Positions 1 through 11,104 of a stretch of 64,000 nucleotides of DNA are shown in pieces. The stretch is from Lepidurus packardi. Its lineage: Eukaryota; Arthropoda; Branchiopoda; Notostraca; Triopsidae. Position numbers and translations under genes: made by a program. Every line of letters starts with the position of its first letter. Within the stretch, counting starts at the first letter, position 1. The notes under the pieces were generated by a model, which worked only from the letters and a program-made list of their open reading frames with translations, was not told where the DNA came from and did not search any database. The stretch lies in contig JAKZAN010000006.1 of the NCBI GenBank assembly GCA_023053545.1, positions 12,097,412 through 12,161,411 on the forward strand, in the 5' to 3' direction.

Positions 1-2919
1 GTTTTGCGTCATGTTCGAGGCTACTGTTTTTTAAACGTCCGCCGATACGCAAAATGTGGTCTTCATCGAGAAATGGAGCTAACTTAACGATGCTGGACTC
101 TTTGAATGTTGAGCCATTTTTCACGATTGCGCGGATTTCCTTGTGAAACTCTTGCTCTTGAGCAGACCGAACGCAAACTTGCATTGATTTTTTTAATTCA
201 TTCGCCGTTAAATATTTAGGACGCGCAGAATTTATGGTCGTTTCTCGTTTAGACGCCTGTTTGACTCGGTCTATGAAACGTAACACGAAAGCGATGACAC
301 GAAGTGTCTTCGTGATGCTGGAATAACGCTCCAGTAAAGGCGTGATTATGCTTTGTTCGCTATGTTCGATTGTTCCAATCCACGGATCAACGTTTATTTC
401 ATCGTCTTCCGGTTCCGCAAACTCAAAGTTTGAAGGCCAGTCTTCACTATCCCTTAACAAAAATTTCGGTCCAGTAAACCATGTTTGAAATTCGGGAGAG
501 TCGGCCGAAGATCCTCGACTACAGATGTCCGCGGGGTTGAAAGTTCCAGGAACATGTCTCCATTGTGTAGCGTTGGTTGATTCCAAAATTTCGCTAACGC
601 GATTTCCGACAAACGCTTTAAACTTGCGTTTCGTACTATAGATCCATTGTAAAGTCGTTTTGGAGTCCGACCAGAAGGTGACTCGATTGAGGGCTACGCC
701 AACGGCGGGACAAATCAAACATGCCAGTCGTACGCTAAGGACTGCTCCGCAAAGTTCGAGACGAGGAATAGTCACATGTTTTATCGGTGCCACGCGGGTC
801 TTACTTATTACAAAACGAACTTCGGGTTGTTCAGTGAGGTGAGTTGTTCGAAGATAAGCCACAGCGCCATACCCGTCTTCGGAGGCGTCCGAAAATATAT
901 GCAGTTGGAGAGAGGTGGGTTTTCCATTGCAACGTAAACAACGTGGAATTTTAAGTTGGTCCAATGATTGTAAAGATCGACGCCAATTGTCCCAATCATC
1001 AAGGATTTGTGGAGGTGGTTCTTCATCCCAATTGGTTCCATGTCGCCATAAGGATTGAAGAATTATCTTTGCAAGTAAACACAGCGGTGCGAGGAAACCG
1101 AATGGGTCGTATATGCTTGAGACGTGGCTAAGGATTTCGCGCTTGGTTTTGGCCGGTTTGGTCGAATTTACTTTGAAAACGAAGGTATCATCTTCGCAAT
1201 TCCATAAAACACCTAGTGTTCTTTCAGTTGGTAGGTCGTCATTGTTTAAATTCAATTCTGGATTGATCCAGTCGCCGGGATCGATGGTTTTCAGGACTTC
1301 GCGTGAATTTGACGTCCACTTAGTCAAGGTAAATCCTCCTTTGGATAATAGTTCGGTAATTTCTCGGGAGGCATCCACCGCTTCGGTTGTCGTGTCAAAG
1401 GAATCTAAATAATTATCAACGTAGAAGTTAGAGAAAATTTTGTCTGCGGTTTTCGGATAAAGTTGACGATTGTCCGTTGCAGTTCGTTGGAGTGCGTACA
1501 TGCACGTTGCTGGGCTTGACACCGCGCCGAATACGTGGACTCGCATTTGGAAAATTTCGGGTTTGTTCTCGGAACCAGGTTTCTTCCATATAAATCGAAG
1601 GGCGGATTTGTCTTCATCGGGTACGCGCACTTGGTGGTACATTTTTGCAATATCAGCTGACACTGCAACTGGTCGTGAGCGAAATAACAGGAAAGGTTGG
1701 AGTAAAGTGTTGAGGAAGTCCGGACCTTTGAGTAGAAAATCGTTTAGGCAGCTTCCTTTGAATTTGGCAGAGGCATCAAATACGACACGAACTTTCCCAG
1801 GTTTGTTAGGATTTACGACAGCATGGTGTGGAAGGTACCAAATTCTTCCTGAGGCTTCGTTAAGCGGTTCAGCTCTTTCCGCGTAACCGGCATCGAGGTA
1901 TTCCTTTATCGTTTTCTCGTACTGCTGGCAGAGGTTGGTATCTCGAATGAGACGTTTTTCCAAAGAAGAGAAGCGGTCTAACGCGTAAGCGTAGTTGTTT
2001 AGCAGCATTGGAGGGTTATTCTTCCACATGAGACCAATCTCGTAACGATCGCCGATATTTTTGGTTGTTTCTTGAAGTGATTTTATGGCCTTTTCTTCGT
2101 CAACAGGGAGAAGCGAATGTTTAACAGTGCCGGACGTTTCAATTTCCCAGAAGCGTTGAAGAGAGTTATGAATAGAGGAGTCGTCATCGTAGCTGAAATG
2201 AACGTGAAAGACGGATATTTCATCTCGTGATTTCTTGGATTTCATAGGGTAGTCATCTACGACGCACCAACCAAAGGGCGTTAGTATTGCTTTCGGTCCT
2301 TGCTTTCCTTTCGGGGGTTTTCGTTTATCAAAAACGTCGTGAGCGTCGCCAACATTTCTTCCTATGATGACCATTACTTTACTAGCGTCTAACGGGGGAA
2401 TTTCGAGATCGGCAATGTGTTGCCATTGAAGCTTTTCTTTTGGCCAATAGATTCTGTCACGGGTGCCTTGGAGGACGGGGACACTTAAGGCGGTGACATT
2501 GTCGAAACGGGTACTCATGTCTCTGGACTGTATCGAAAGCTTGACTATTTCGCCGTGAAAAACGGGATCTTTTCCGTGGAAAGTACCGGGACGGAGAAGT
2601 CGTGGTTCGCCCTTTAGGCCGAGGAGTTTTGCGGCTTCTTGTTTGATTAATGTTGATTGACAGCCGGAATCCAGCAAGGCGTACGTTTGGAGGGTTTTGT
2701 CGTTATTTACTAGGGTAATTGGTACGACGGCCAGAAGTATTCTTTCCTTTACTTCTTGGGATATGTGGCCAACATGAGGTGAAGCTTCTTTTGGGGTGTT
2801 GTCGGTAGGAGGGCTGTTATTCGGGTTGTTGCCGTAAACGCGAGGGGCACCATGAAGCAATGGATTATGGCGTCCTTTACAACCGTCTTGATTGCAGGTT
2901 TTCGTTTGCTTACAATCCT
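1..2919 (-). CDS. BEL/Pao retrotransposon pol, partial (protease, RT, RNase H, start of integrase)
   Basis: Open minus-strand frame continuing the gag at 5553-7116 and running off the left edge. In order: a CCHC/Cys-His segment near 2870-2910; an aspartic protease with LLDSGCQSTLI near 2670; reverse transcriptase with motif A SADIAKMY and catalytic box FYVDNYLDS near 1400; then RNase H (HIFSDASEDGYGAVAY near 880) and the integrase zinc-binding start (LAPFLDEDHILRIGGRL near 50). This is the BEL/Pao order, and the element would copy its RNA into DNA inside gag particles. The catalytic box reads YVDN where the family has YVDD, so the second metal-binding Asp is missing and RT activity is doubtful. 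I read no stop codon in this frame by hand translation. The remaining integrase would lie outside the window. Confidence 0.85.
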
Positions 2920-2921
2920 TA

Positions 2922-2946
2922 GGGGAGAAGGGGGCGATACCGAACG
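2922..2946 (+). repeat. Left terminal inverted repeat of the Tigger element
   Basis: Twenty-five bases that are the exact reverse complement of 5528-5552. The GGGGCGATACCGAACG part recurs in variant form at 3286 and 3309 and, inverted, at about 5312 and 5334. Confidence 0.95.
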
Positions 2947-3613
2947 GGGGCGAGACCGTTTTTTTCACTTTCTTGCTGTATGGCAAGTTGCATAATTCTT
3001 ACAAAAATACCACTAGATGGGTGAAGCGTGCTTGTTGTTTGTCCAAAGTTTGAGCTTCGTGAAAAGCCGACTGTAAGAGCCAAAAAATTATAAAGTTTTA
3101 GTGTAGCTGCTGGAAATTTGACAGCCCAAGGTCGGTGACGTATATCTGCATAAGTATGCTAGTTAAAAATTCCATGTTTACAAGAACTTAAACTATAGTT
3201 TCAAACCTAAAAGTAGTGTATGTTCCATGTTGATAGTTCAACTGGTTAAGAAGTAACCTCCATTTTGCTCCCGTCGGTCTGAACGGGGCGATCCCGAACA
3301 ACGATGGCGGGGCTATACCGAACGCGTTCTGAGCGATCGGTAGGCCTATAGCCCGTGGTGCAGAACTAAAGCAATGTTAACGTTTCTCCCTCAATCTTAA
3401 TGTTGGATAATGTTTTAATTTGTAACTAACGCCATGGCGTCTGAAGCTGGGCTTGAGAAACCCCTCTATAAATGAGTGTATATCTTTAGTAGGCTATGTT
3501 TATCTATATTGAACAAAATAATGATACCACCTTTGCCTTGTTCTTATTGATAATCTGTTAATAGCCTACTTAACATTTCTGTTATATTTTTGCCTAGTCT
3601 ATATTTCTTGCAA

Positions 3614-5146
3614 ATGGTCCGATTCTACAAAAGAACCAATGGTCGAAGCAGCCCTGATCAAGTTATTTTGAGGGATGCTGTTCGAAATGTGGTGGAAAAT
3701 AACTTAAAATTCGGGAAAACAGCCATTGAATCTGGCTTGAAGAAAACGACACTGTATGATGCAGTTCAACGAGTACGAAGGCGTGTATCTCAACTTGAGA
3801 ATGACGGTTTAGAAAGCTCAAATGCACGAGAGTTGGCACTATCGGAGATTGGCGCTCCTATCAGAACAGTTTTTAGTCAGGAGCAGGAAAAAGAGCTTGG
3901 CTTTTACCTTAAAAGGTGTAGCTTGATGAACCACGGCCTCACAACTAAATCTCTGCGTAAACTAGCCCTCGATTGGGCAGTCATGATGGAAATAGATTTT
4001 CCCAAAACTTGGAAAAGAGATGAGATGGCTGGGCTAGATTGGCTTAGGGGTTTCATGAAACGGAATCCCGATCTTTCAATTAGAACTCCAGAAAATACCA
4101 GCCAGGCAAGAGCAGCTGGATTCAATGCTGTGGTTGTGGGGCAGTTCTTCAGTAACTTGAAGTCTTTGTATGAGAGGCACAACTTCCAGCCAAGTAGAAT
4201 TTGGAACTGTGATGAAACGGGAGTTCCTACTGTTTTACAGGCTCCTCGTGTCGTCGCGCCAAAAGGAACCAAGCAAGTTTGCCAAACTGTTTCAGCCGAA
4301 AGAGGGGAAAACGTAACAATGCTGTGCTTCATTAGCGCCAGTGGACAAACAATTTCACCTGTCTATGTTTTTCCCCGTGCGAAAGTCCCGGAAAGGATGA
4401 TAAGGGATGGTCCACCTGGGTGCAAGGGTTTGCACCATCGAAGTGGATGGATGACCGCTGAAAATTTCCTTGTCTCCATGAAGCATTTTCAAAAAGAAGT
4501 CAATGCAACCGTTGAAAACCCTGTCCTAATGCTGTTGGACAATCATGGGAGCCATATTTCCATCGAAGTAATCAATTTTTGCAGGCAAAACGGGATTAAG
4601 CTTCTCACTTTCCCTCCACATTGCTCGCACCGTCTCCAACCGCTTGACGTCTCTGTGTATGGTCCTTTTAAGCATGCCATTAAAGAGTCGTACGATTCCT
4701 GGCTGAATCTCCATCCTGGTCAGAGAATCTCTATTCACGAAGTGGCCATGCTAACGAAAAATCCGTTCATTAAGAAGCTAAATCCTCAGAATATAACTGC
4801 AGGATTTTCCAAGACTGGAATATGGCCACTCAATATAGACGTGTTTACGGAATCAGACTTTCTGCCGGCAAGCGTAACAGAAAGATCGGAATCTGTTACG
4901 CCGGTAGAAGAATCTCCCGCACAAGAGGACTGCGACGCCGCTTCACCACTTGCAACGCAACGGACACAGACACCAGAGGCGGTGCGCCCGTACCCTCATG
5001 TTGCTGTTCCACGTAAGAAACAAAGCTCAAGAAAACGAGGGAAGACACGAATCCTTACTGATACGCCAGAAAAGAATGAAATTGAAGCTGCTGCAAAGAA
5101 ACCAAAGGCTAGGCCCAAAAAGTTGTCTTTAAAGAAAGTGAATTGA
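3614..5146 (+). CDS. Tigger/pogo-family transposase
   Basis: A 510-residue DDE_1 transposase, the usual Tigger/Jerky length, which would bind the element's ends and move it by cut and paste into TA. I chose the ATG at 3614 (MVRFYKRTNG); the open frame upstream begins only with non-ATG codons. The N-terminal 60 residues look like a pipsqueak/CENP-B helix-turn-helix (ARNVVENNLKFGKTA region, ending in SGLKKTTLYDAVQRV), followed by a second DNA-binding segment (WLRGFMKRNPDLSIRTPE). The catalytic core has the first Asp in WNCDETGV and the second in LLDNHGSH, then FPPHCSHRLQPLDVSVYGPFK and SKTGIWPLN. The C-terminal 80 residues are basic and low in complexity. No stop or frameshift interrupts it, so it may still work. 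Confidence 0.92.
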   Translation: MVRFYKRTNGRSSPDQVILRDAVRNVVENNLKFGKTAIESGLKKTTLYDAVQRVRRRVSQLENDGLESSNARELALSEIGAPIRTVFSQEQEKELGFYLKRCSLMNHGLTTKSLRKLALDWAVMMEIDFPKTWKRDEMAGLDWLRGFMKRNPDLSIRTPENTSQARAAGFNAVVVGQFFSNLKSLYERHNFQPSRIWNCDETGVPTVLQAPRVVAPKGTKQVCQTVSAERGENVTMLCFISASGQTISPVYVFPRAKVPERMIRDGPPGCKGLHHRSGWMTAENFLVSMKHFQKEVNATVENPVLMLLDNHGSHISIEVINFCRQNGIKLLTFPPHCSHRLQPLDVSVYGPFKHAIKESYDSWLNLHPGQRISIHEVAMLTKNPFIKKLNPQNITAGFSKTGIWPLNIDVFTESDFLPASVTERSESVTPVEESPAQEDCDAASPLATQRTQTPEAVRPYPHVAVPRKKQSSRKRGKTRILTDTPEKNEIEAAAKKPKARPKKLSLKKVN

Positions 5147-5527
5147 CGCTGAAGTACAATAAGTATTTTTGCTTTCGTATTTGTGTTCTTAAATCTGAAT
5201 TCATCCGTTTTATCTCATCCGTTTTATCTAATCCGTTTATCTCAATCCGTTTTATCTCATAATTCATAACATAATAAGTTTTAGTGCAAAAATACACGAA
5301 ATTTGAATAAGTTCGGTTTAGCCCCATGCCCGTTCGGTTTCGCCCCATGGGTGGGGCGATTTCGTCACATGAGACGTGACTGCCTCGAGCTAGTTTAAGG
5401 GCAGAATGACTAGTTTTTTTTTTTACAAAAAATAGTCGTAATAAGTGAATAACTATTCTTTCATGTGCCGAAGAAACCAACTCGGTTGGCCTAATACCTT
5501 TTCCCCTGCGGTCAAAAATGTCAAAAT

Positions 5528-5552
5528 CGTTCGGTATCGCCCCCTTCTCCCC
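5528..5552 (-). repeat. Right terminal inverted repeat of the Tigger element
   Basis: Exact inverse of the left end at 2922-2946, followed directly by the duplicated TA. Confidence 0.95.
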
Positions 5553-7116
5553 TACTTATGTGGCTTGGACTCAAGCATCTGAAACAGCATTTCTTAGTTT
5601 TGGCTAATTCGATTCGTTTGTCTACGGTCATGTTACGTAGTGTTGGGCATGAAGAATTTTTGTGAGCGTTGTCGCAGAACGAACAAGTAAGAGCTTGGGA
5701 AGCATCTATCGTAGTTGTTAAGACGAGTCCTTTGTCTTTGACGTGGGATTTCTTTTGATCAGTCTGCTTCGTAGCTTCACGTGACGAGTTATCGCGCTGG
5801 GGTTTTGTAATGGGAGGACAAAACTTGCTTCCCATAACCATGTCGTCGAGCCAAGCGTCCAAGTCGCGGAGACCAGGCCTTTTGGGCTGCATGTACATAG
5901 TTTTCTTTCCCCATTTGTTTCGTAAATTGTTAGGTAATTTCGTAAGGATTTGCTCCAGAGTTGCTGTGGAATCAACGTCATTGGTATATCCGTCGTCTTC
6001 CAACATCGAAACTGCGCCGTGTAACTCGGTGGCAAACGTTTTGAGGGACTGAAAGTCGTTAGCTTTTACGTACGGTAAATTCAAAAGGGTTTTGATATAT
6101 TCTCCGCAAATTAGTTGGGGATTACCGTAGCGTCTACGCAGATCTTGGAGTGCCTTATGATAATGCGAAGGATTGGTTAGACAGTGTGCGATGCTTTTAC
6201 GGACGTCAGGGGCTAACAATTCCCGCAGGTAAGCTATACGTTGGTCGTCTGTTGGGAGTACGTCGTGAATCATACTTTTAAAGTTCGCAATAAATAAGGG
6301 CCAATCCTTTGGATCGCCTGAGAATGGTTTAATGTCGACTTTAGACAGCTGACCGTTGCAGCAGTTCGAGGCGTGTCCGCGCCCGGTATGGGTTTGTTCG
6401 AAAATTCAAGAATCGGGATAAGTCCTTGTAGCGTTTTTACTACTGGCTTCGCTGACCTCGGATGCGGAAAATAATCTAAATTGTCGTGGTGCGGATTCGA
6501 AGTTTGGTGGGGTGCGGTTAGGAGCATGGTAATTTTCTTGCGCATATGGATCTGGTTGACGTGAGTGGCTGATCAGAAGCCTTTCAAAGCGTGTTAGGAG
6601 TTTACTTTCCATCTCTTGGAATTTCTTATCGCAAATTTTTTCGATATCTACGTTAGGGCGTCGTTTTGAAGGGCGTGGCAGCTGGAATTGGGCTTCACTG
6701 CCGGAACTATCGTCGTCGCCACTTTCGTCGTCAGATGCTGACTTTTGGGAATTTCGAGATTCTCCGGAGGATGGTGCGTCAGTTTGATAGTTTTGAAAGT
6801 ATTCTCCGATTTTGTCGAAGTACGATTGAGCGGTTTTCTCGATGGTGGCGTAGTATAGGTTAGCCGTTTTAATTTGTTGAGCGTTTAAATTAGCGGCTTC
6901 GATATATTTCGAATTGAAGCTTTTGCAGTCGTCCAATTTGGCTTGCAGTTGTTTCTGTAGCACTCGAAGGGCACTGCGACTTTTGCGACGGTCGATGTGA
7001 CTTTGAATTTCGTCGGTGAGTTGAAGGAGATTTTGTTTACTGACGGTTCGAAGTCGTTTCAATAACTTCGGGTCGTCCATCATTTCGGTTTCGAGTTCTG
7101 AATCGTCGCCGGACAT
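5553..7116 (-). pseudogene. BEL/Pao gag (DUF1759-type) with one in-frame stop, interrupted by Tigger
   Basis: Minus-strand frame from ATG at 7116. Residues 1-130 are charged and coil-like (KLLKRLRTVSKQNLLQLTDEI), then comes an acidic serine-rich stretch. After it lies the DUF1759 gag region typical of BEL (IHDVLPTDDQRIAYLRELL, then LQDLRRRYGNPQLICGEYIK), and a zinc knuckle begins with CCFRCLSPSHIS. The two ORFs 7116-6406 and 6273-5553 share one frame, separated only by a TGA at 6406-6408 and by open sequence reading into the gag core. After 5553 the frame enters Tigger; the rest of the knuckle continues at 2919. Gag would assemble particles around the element RNA. The TGA probably marks decay; readthrough cannot be excluded. 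Confidence 0.85.
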
Positions 7117-7272
7117 TTTGTTGAACGAGAATGGCTTAAATCGAGAGGTATGCGAGAGTTTTCGCTATCGAAATAAGAGCTTACGATTTACGTTATCAGG
7201 GTTGGTAACGTTCTTGCGTTGTAGACTTTTCGACATACGAGATTTGATTGTTATACGAAGAAACGCTTTGAT

Positions 7273-7290
7273 TTCCCGGTCGATGCACCA
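7273..7290 (-). other. Primer binding site, tRNA-Gly type
   Basis: Read on the minus strand this is TGGTGCATCGACCGGGAA. It matches the complement of the 3' end of metazoan tRNA-Gly (…GATGCACCA) with one mismatch over about 17 bases. It lies between the gag start and the LTR edge, where a retrotransposon primer site belongs. Confidence 0.75.
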
Positions 7291-7294
7291 GAAA

Positions 7295-7860
7295 TTGTTC
7301 GCGATAGTTTACGAGCCACGGGTATTTAAACGAAGTCGAAGATTTGGTTATTTAACTTTATTTCACTAGACTAAAAACACTACACTACACATATCGGGTT
7401 TCGTCGAAGTCGTGCTACGGTAAGGAAAACGGGCTGTCGATACTGTCTATGTCTGTTTGTTGTTCGTTTTATCACTAGTTTCATGCAAGAATATATAGGT
7501 AGAAAGAAAGGTCGAGAAACAACGTTGATTTGTCTAGAGAAACCAGAAATGTCTGGAAGAAGAACCTTTCTCGGAAAGAAGTTGAGTCATGTCAAGGGAG
7601 GTTAAGAGGTCAGAAATATTTGTCGTAGTTACGGTCAGGAACAGAGGTACTCACGGGGATTTTTTTTCTTCCTCTTGAAATGGCCCGAATTTCTCTTAGA
7701 ACCCATCTCAGAATAAATAGAAAAACCAAGTCACATGCGTTTTCGCGTACTGACGAATAAAGATTGTTTAGGCAAGAGATTCTTTTGATAAAACCCTTTC
7801 CTATATAACGCGTCTGTCCTCGCCTTTGTAGTTTACCCATTCTTTTATTGCCTGACGGGG
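7295..7860 (-). repeat. Probable 5' LTR of the BEL element (outer edge uncertain)
   Basis: On the minus strand the LTR would end ...CGCGAACA just before the primer site. A TATA-like TTATATAGG lies at about 7800. The partner LTR is outside the window, so the right boundary is a guess anywhere between about 7.85 and 8.0 kb. Confidence 0.5.
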
Positions 7861-8126
7861 AGAAAAGACTAGTGAAAGAATAAATGGATAAATAGTAATA
7901 AAAGGGTCATCGAGTTGACGGTATTTGGCTTGACCTCAGGTTACAAGGGAGAGTCATTTTCTGTAAGTAGCCGAAATAAAGTTACCCATTACATTAGCAG
8001 GCTACGCGCAGTCTAGCAGTGACTACTTAGCGTCAGTGTTTTTTTAATTATCTTCATTGATTATTGGTACGTAATTTTCATTATGTTTAGTTTAGTGAAA
8101 TTATTTTAGAGTATTTATCAATAGGG

Positions 8127-8657
8127 ATGGATCCGTTTATGCGGCAGTTTGCAGAAAATCTAATGGGTAACGCCAGATTGCTGCTAATTCGGGAGGAAGA
8201 AGAGCGAGGAAGAAGCGGAGTAAGCAGAGGCCGCAGTATTCAGGGTTATGTAAATTACCGTGATCGACGCGATTTTACGCACCCCTATAATGGCCGTGCT
8301 CGGGTATCGCAGCACGGCAGAATCAGGCCGGAGGTACCGCAGGCTACAAACTTTGCACCGCGAGGCGCGAATCCGCGTTTCTTGGAGGAAAATGACAATA
8401 CTAGGGCTTATACAAGGAACCAAAGAAGACGCGAGAGACGTCAACAAGTAGATGTTGGCATGGAAAACTTCTTCAGGGATCTAGGTCGCCATATCTCTGA
8501 CGGAAACATTGATTTGCCTGACAACATTCGCTCTTTTTACATGTTGCAAGCGCATCTCACTCCCGAAAACGGAAGCAACGGCGTAAGAGCTCCTCCTGAT
8601 CAGGAATTTCGACAGATGTCCATTAACGAGAATGAAGAACAAAAGAAAATGGAATAA
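8127..8657 (+). CDS. Unrecognised protein, 176 aa, arginine-rich
   Basis: ATG at 8127 to TAA at 8655-8657. I do not recognise the family. Residues 25-110 are rich in Arg and Gly/Asn (REEEERGRSGVSRGRS, RNQRRRERRQQ) and look disordered. A short hydrophobic segment, VGMENFFRDLGRHISDGNI, is followed by an acidic tail. No signal peptide or membrane segment is visible. AATAAA occurs 125 nt downstream (8782-8787). It lies just beyond the BEL LTR, so it may be a small host gene, a terminal exon, or ORF1 of an unknown element. The long open frame and codon-like texture favour coding, but only weakly. Confidence 0.45.
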   Translation: MDPFMRQFAENLMGNARLLLIREEEERGRSGVSRGRSIQGYVNYRDRRDFTHPYNGRARVSQHGRIRPEVPQATNFAPRGANPRFLEENDNTRAYTRNQRRRERRQQVDVGMENFFRDLGRHISDGNIDLPDNIRSFYMLQAHLTPENGSNGVRAPPDQEFRQMSINENEEQKKME

Positions 8658-9783
8658 CAATTCAATTGTACTCAGAAAAATAATCTTCTGAAGTGGTGGA
8701 ATACAAGTAGATTAGATGGGATAAATCGTTGTTTTGTTGAAGAAACTACTGTTTTTAGAACACCCAGAAACTTATTTATTCAATAAATTAAGCAAGGGGA
8801 CGCTCTAAAGTATGCTTCCTCATGCAAGTATAATTAATTGTTTAGCCAACAAGTTCAGGTTCTTTTATTACTCAATAATATAAACTTGAAAAATCATATA
8901 ACTGGTTAATAGATATAAAATTGATAACAGAAAAGGAAAGAAAGTACCATGTATTTAGTATAAACATAAATATCCGTAATAAAATCATTATTTCATGTCA
9001 TGTTTACGCTTTTTTCCGCTACTGCAGCAAACCGTATGGTAATATCTGATATAAAATGCAAGGGGGCGTAGCCTTCATACGGGGTTTCTATTTGACTAGT
9101 ACGCCATCTGTTGTTAGCCACGCTAACATTGCCTATCCTCTAGGGAAGCAGCGGTGTCCCCATCTATTATCGGAAAAAATCCTGGAACATGTGTATACCG
9201 GGGCCTTAACAAATCCATTCTTTTTGAGACTTAATATTTTTTTCAGAATACATTTTTGTTTGCACAATTACTTAATCCAATATCATGCGCGATACTTTTC
9301 AGCGCGTTCTCTCGTACGTTCACGTCTTTGAAGCTTCGAGTTAAAAAGCACGGAGTACTTGCAATACGCGTTAATAAAAACTTCATCCGAAACATTTGGA
9401 TTTGACATTTCCACTCCGTTCGATTGTTTTTACACCATTAAAAGACGAACACCAAATGAACGTTGCATGCTTGTTTGAGCTTCAGCCGGATTTGGGGAAA
9501 GTCAATTGTTTACAATAACATTTCTTGGAAAAATGGTGCTTTTTAAAAATCGGAAAAAGGTTACAGTTGTTTGCTCACAACTAGCTACACGTATTAGGTA
9601 TTTGTTTACAATACCTTTCATAACTTGCTCAACCCCCTTCTTTAGCCCAACCCCTTTCTGTCGGTGAAGCTATGGAAGTTAGCTGAAACCCTTGAAAGTC
9701 TATAGTTCACCTTTCCCTTCCTTGTGCCTCGCTTATGCAGCTGTTATGCTCTTATGCGCTAAGTGGGAATAGGCCCTTCCTCT
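8658..9783. other. AT-rich sequence without a recognisable gene
   Basis: Contains AATAAA at 8782-8787 and scattered short ORFs. I see no domain, tRNA or transposon end here. Confidence 0.6.
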
Positions 9784-9946
9784 GCTTTCCTGGCTTTGAG
9801 CAACTTGGCGGCTTCTTTGATGGGCAAAAGGGCCTCCAGGATGCCTACTGCCGGTTCTGGTTCCTGGACATGGCCGGCAGCACTGATCCAGGACAGGTTG
9901 AGCCCAACCTGCACGCCAGTGGCATAGGTCTTTCCGGAGTAGCAAA
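9784..9946 (-). pseudogene. Short coding-like fragment shared with 25071-25162
   Basis: On the minus strand one frame reads GKTYATGVQVGLNLSW through PAVGILEALLPIKEAAKL to a stop. About 65 bp of it recur, with few changes, at 25071-25162 on the plus strand in the same frame (ETLLPIIEAAKLLKARKAEE). The helical Ala/Leu/Lys-rich segment is preserved while codons differ, which suggests an old coding exon or the end of a mobile element rather than chance. I cannot name the protein. Confidence 0.4.
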
Positions 9947-10127
9947 GTAGTCAGCGATGACGTGTTTGCGAAGTAAAAGAGCTGTACAATACAAGACTGA
10001 GACAATTAATACGGTTTGGGGAAGAATGCGGTTAAGCTGGGGTTTTTATCTTTTTACTTGTCTGAAAACTTGCGCGATTACGGGCGGATCAGAAGCCGAA
10101 TGGCTAATAGCGGGTAAATTGGCACGG

Positions 10128-10650
10128 TTATTCGTCTTGATGATGCTCAGAACATTTCGCACATGTATGTGGGTTCTTTACAGTGAAAGGCAGCGTGACC
10201 GTAACATTGGCAGTTAAAGCATTGGAGTAGGTTTTCTTTTCGACCTGTACCCTTCTGCTGAAGGCGAAGAGAAAGCGTTGGTTAAGGAGTCGTGCTTTAG
10301 TTTCGGCGGAAGTGCAGGAGAGACGTACAGATCCGAAGGCCTTTGTGCTTGATGGGTTTAACCATTTGATGCGTTCAGTGATTTCTGGCTCCAGACTTTC
10401 TTTTTTAAATCTCGTCGATTCTTTGCTGTAAGGATACAATTTGGTTTTTGAGGCCTTTTGAGGCTCTCGAACGTTAAGAGGCTCCTCTTCGAATTTGTCT
10501 TGCGGGCCATGGTGGGAACGATGGGGTGCAGTTTGTTAACCGTCTCCTTTAGAGATTTAATCTCTGCTAGTAGCTTAGGGATGGCGTTGGTTTGCTTTTG
10601 GATTTGGTCTAATTTGGAGCTCGTTTGGATGATTAGCTGATTTGATTCGA
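10128..10650 (-). pseudogene. Retrotransposon ORF1/gag relic with CCHC zinc knuckle
   Basis: A minus-strand relic in two frames. The N-terminal part is coiled-coil-like (KLLAEIKSLKETVNKL near 10570). A middle part reads EITERIKWLNPSSTKAFGSV, and a knuckle CFNCQCYGHAAFHC (CX2CX4HX4C) follows near 10190 in the neighbouring frame, so at least one frameshift has occurred. Coiled coil, RRM-like middle and CCHC knuckle are usual for ORF1 of non-LTR retrotransposons, where ORF1 protein binds the element RNA. No reverse transcriptase is found nearby on this strand. Confidence 0.55.
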
Positions 10651-11104
10651 GAGCTGATTTGGTCTAATTTGGATAATTCCTCCCTCGGGAGGAGGACCGA
10701 GAAAACCTACGGTGAAGGACGTACAAAAATAAAATGCAAAAATACAATAATTACAGAAATTACAAGCTTTATGACTATGAAGGACAGAATTTGTGTAAGC
10801 AGTTTAAGTGACTAAGGATACTGGGGTAAATTACGAAAGCAAAAGGAAAGCGAAACAAGAAAAACCGATAAAAAAAATTTCCTGACGCCTTTCAAATCCT
10901 CTTTTTGAACATAATCCGATAGCATATAGCCAAAACCCAACCTGTACAAACCAGGATAGGGGAAATAGCATGGGGAAAGTTCTTACAGCGTTGCCACTTG
11001 ATGACAAAATTGGTGCTTATAAGAGTAAGGCCTTTAGTGTGCTAAGATTATTATGCTTTTCACCAAGTTTCTCCTTTCCAAGTGACTATACTCTCACAGC
11101 TCAA
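10651..11104. other. Sequence without a recognisable feature
   Basis: A-rich near 10860-10880. Nothing coding or repetitive is evident. Confidence 0.5.

Larger units (their letters stand above)
2922..5552 (+). mobile_element. pogo/Tigger-type DNA transposon, intact, inserted in BEL gag-pol
   Basis: A 2631-bp element flanked by TA on both sides (2920-2921 and 5553-5554). Its 25-bp perfect terminal inverted repeats begin GGGGAGAAGGGGGCGATACC. TA duplication, DDE_1 transposase and length fit the pogo/Tigger branch of Tc1/mariner. Removing the element and one TA brings the interrupted BEL frame back into phase across the Cys-His box, so it landed in a once-open retrotransposon. The transposase is uninterrupted, which suggests a recent insertion. 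Confidence 0.95.

Noticed and set aside
3904..4332. Minus-strand 142-codon ORF
   Set aside because: It lies inside the intact Tigger transposase and is its shadow.
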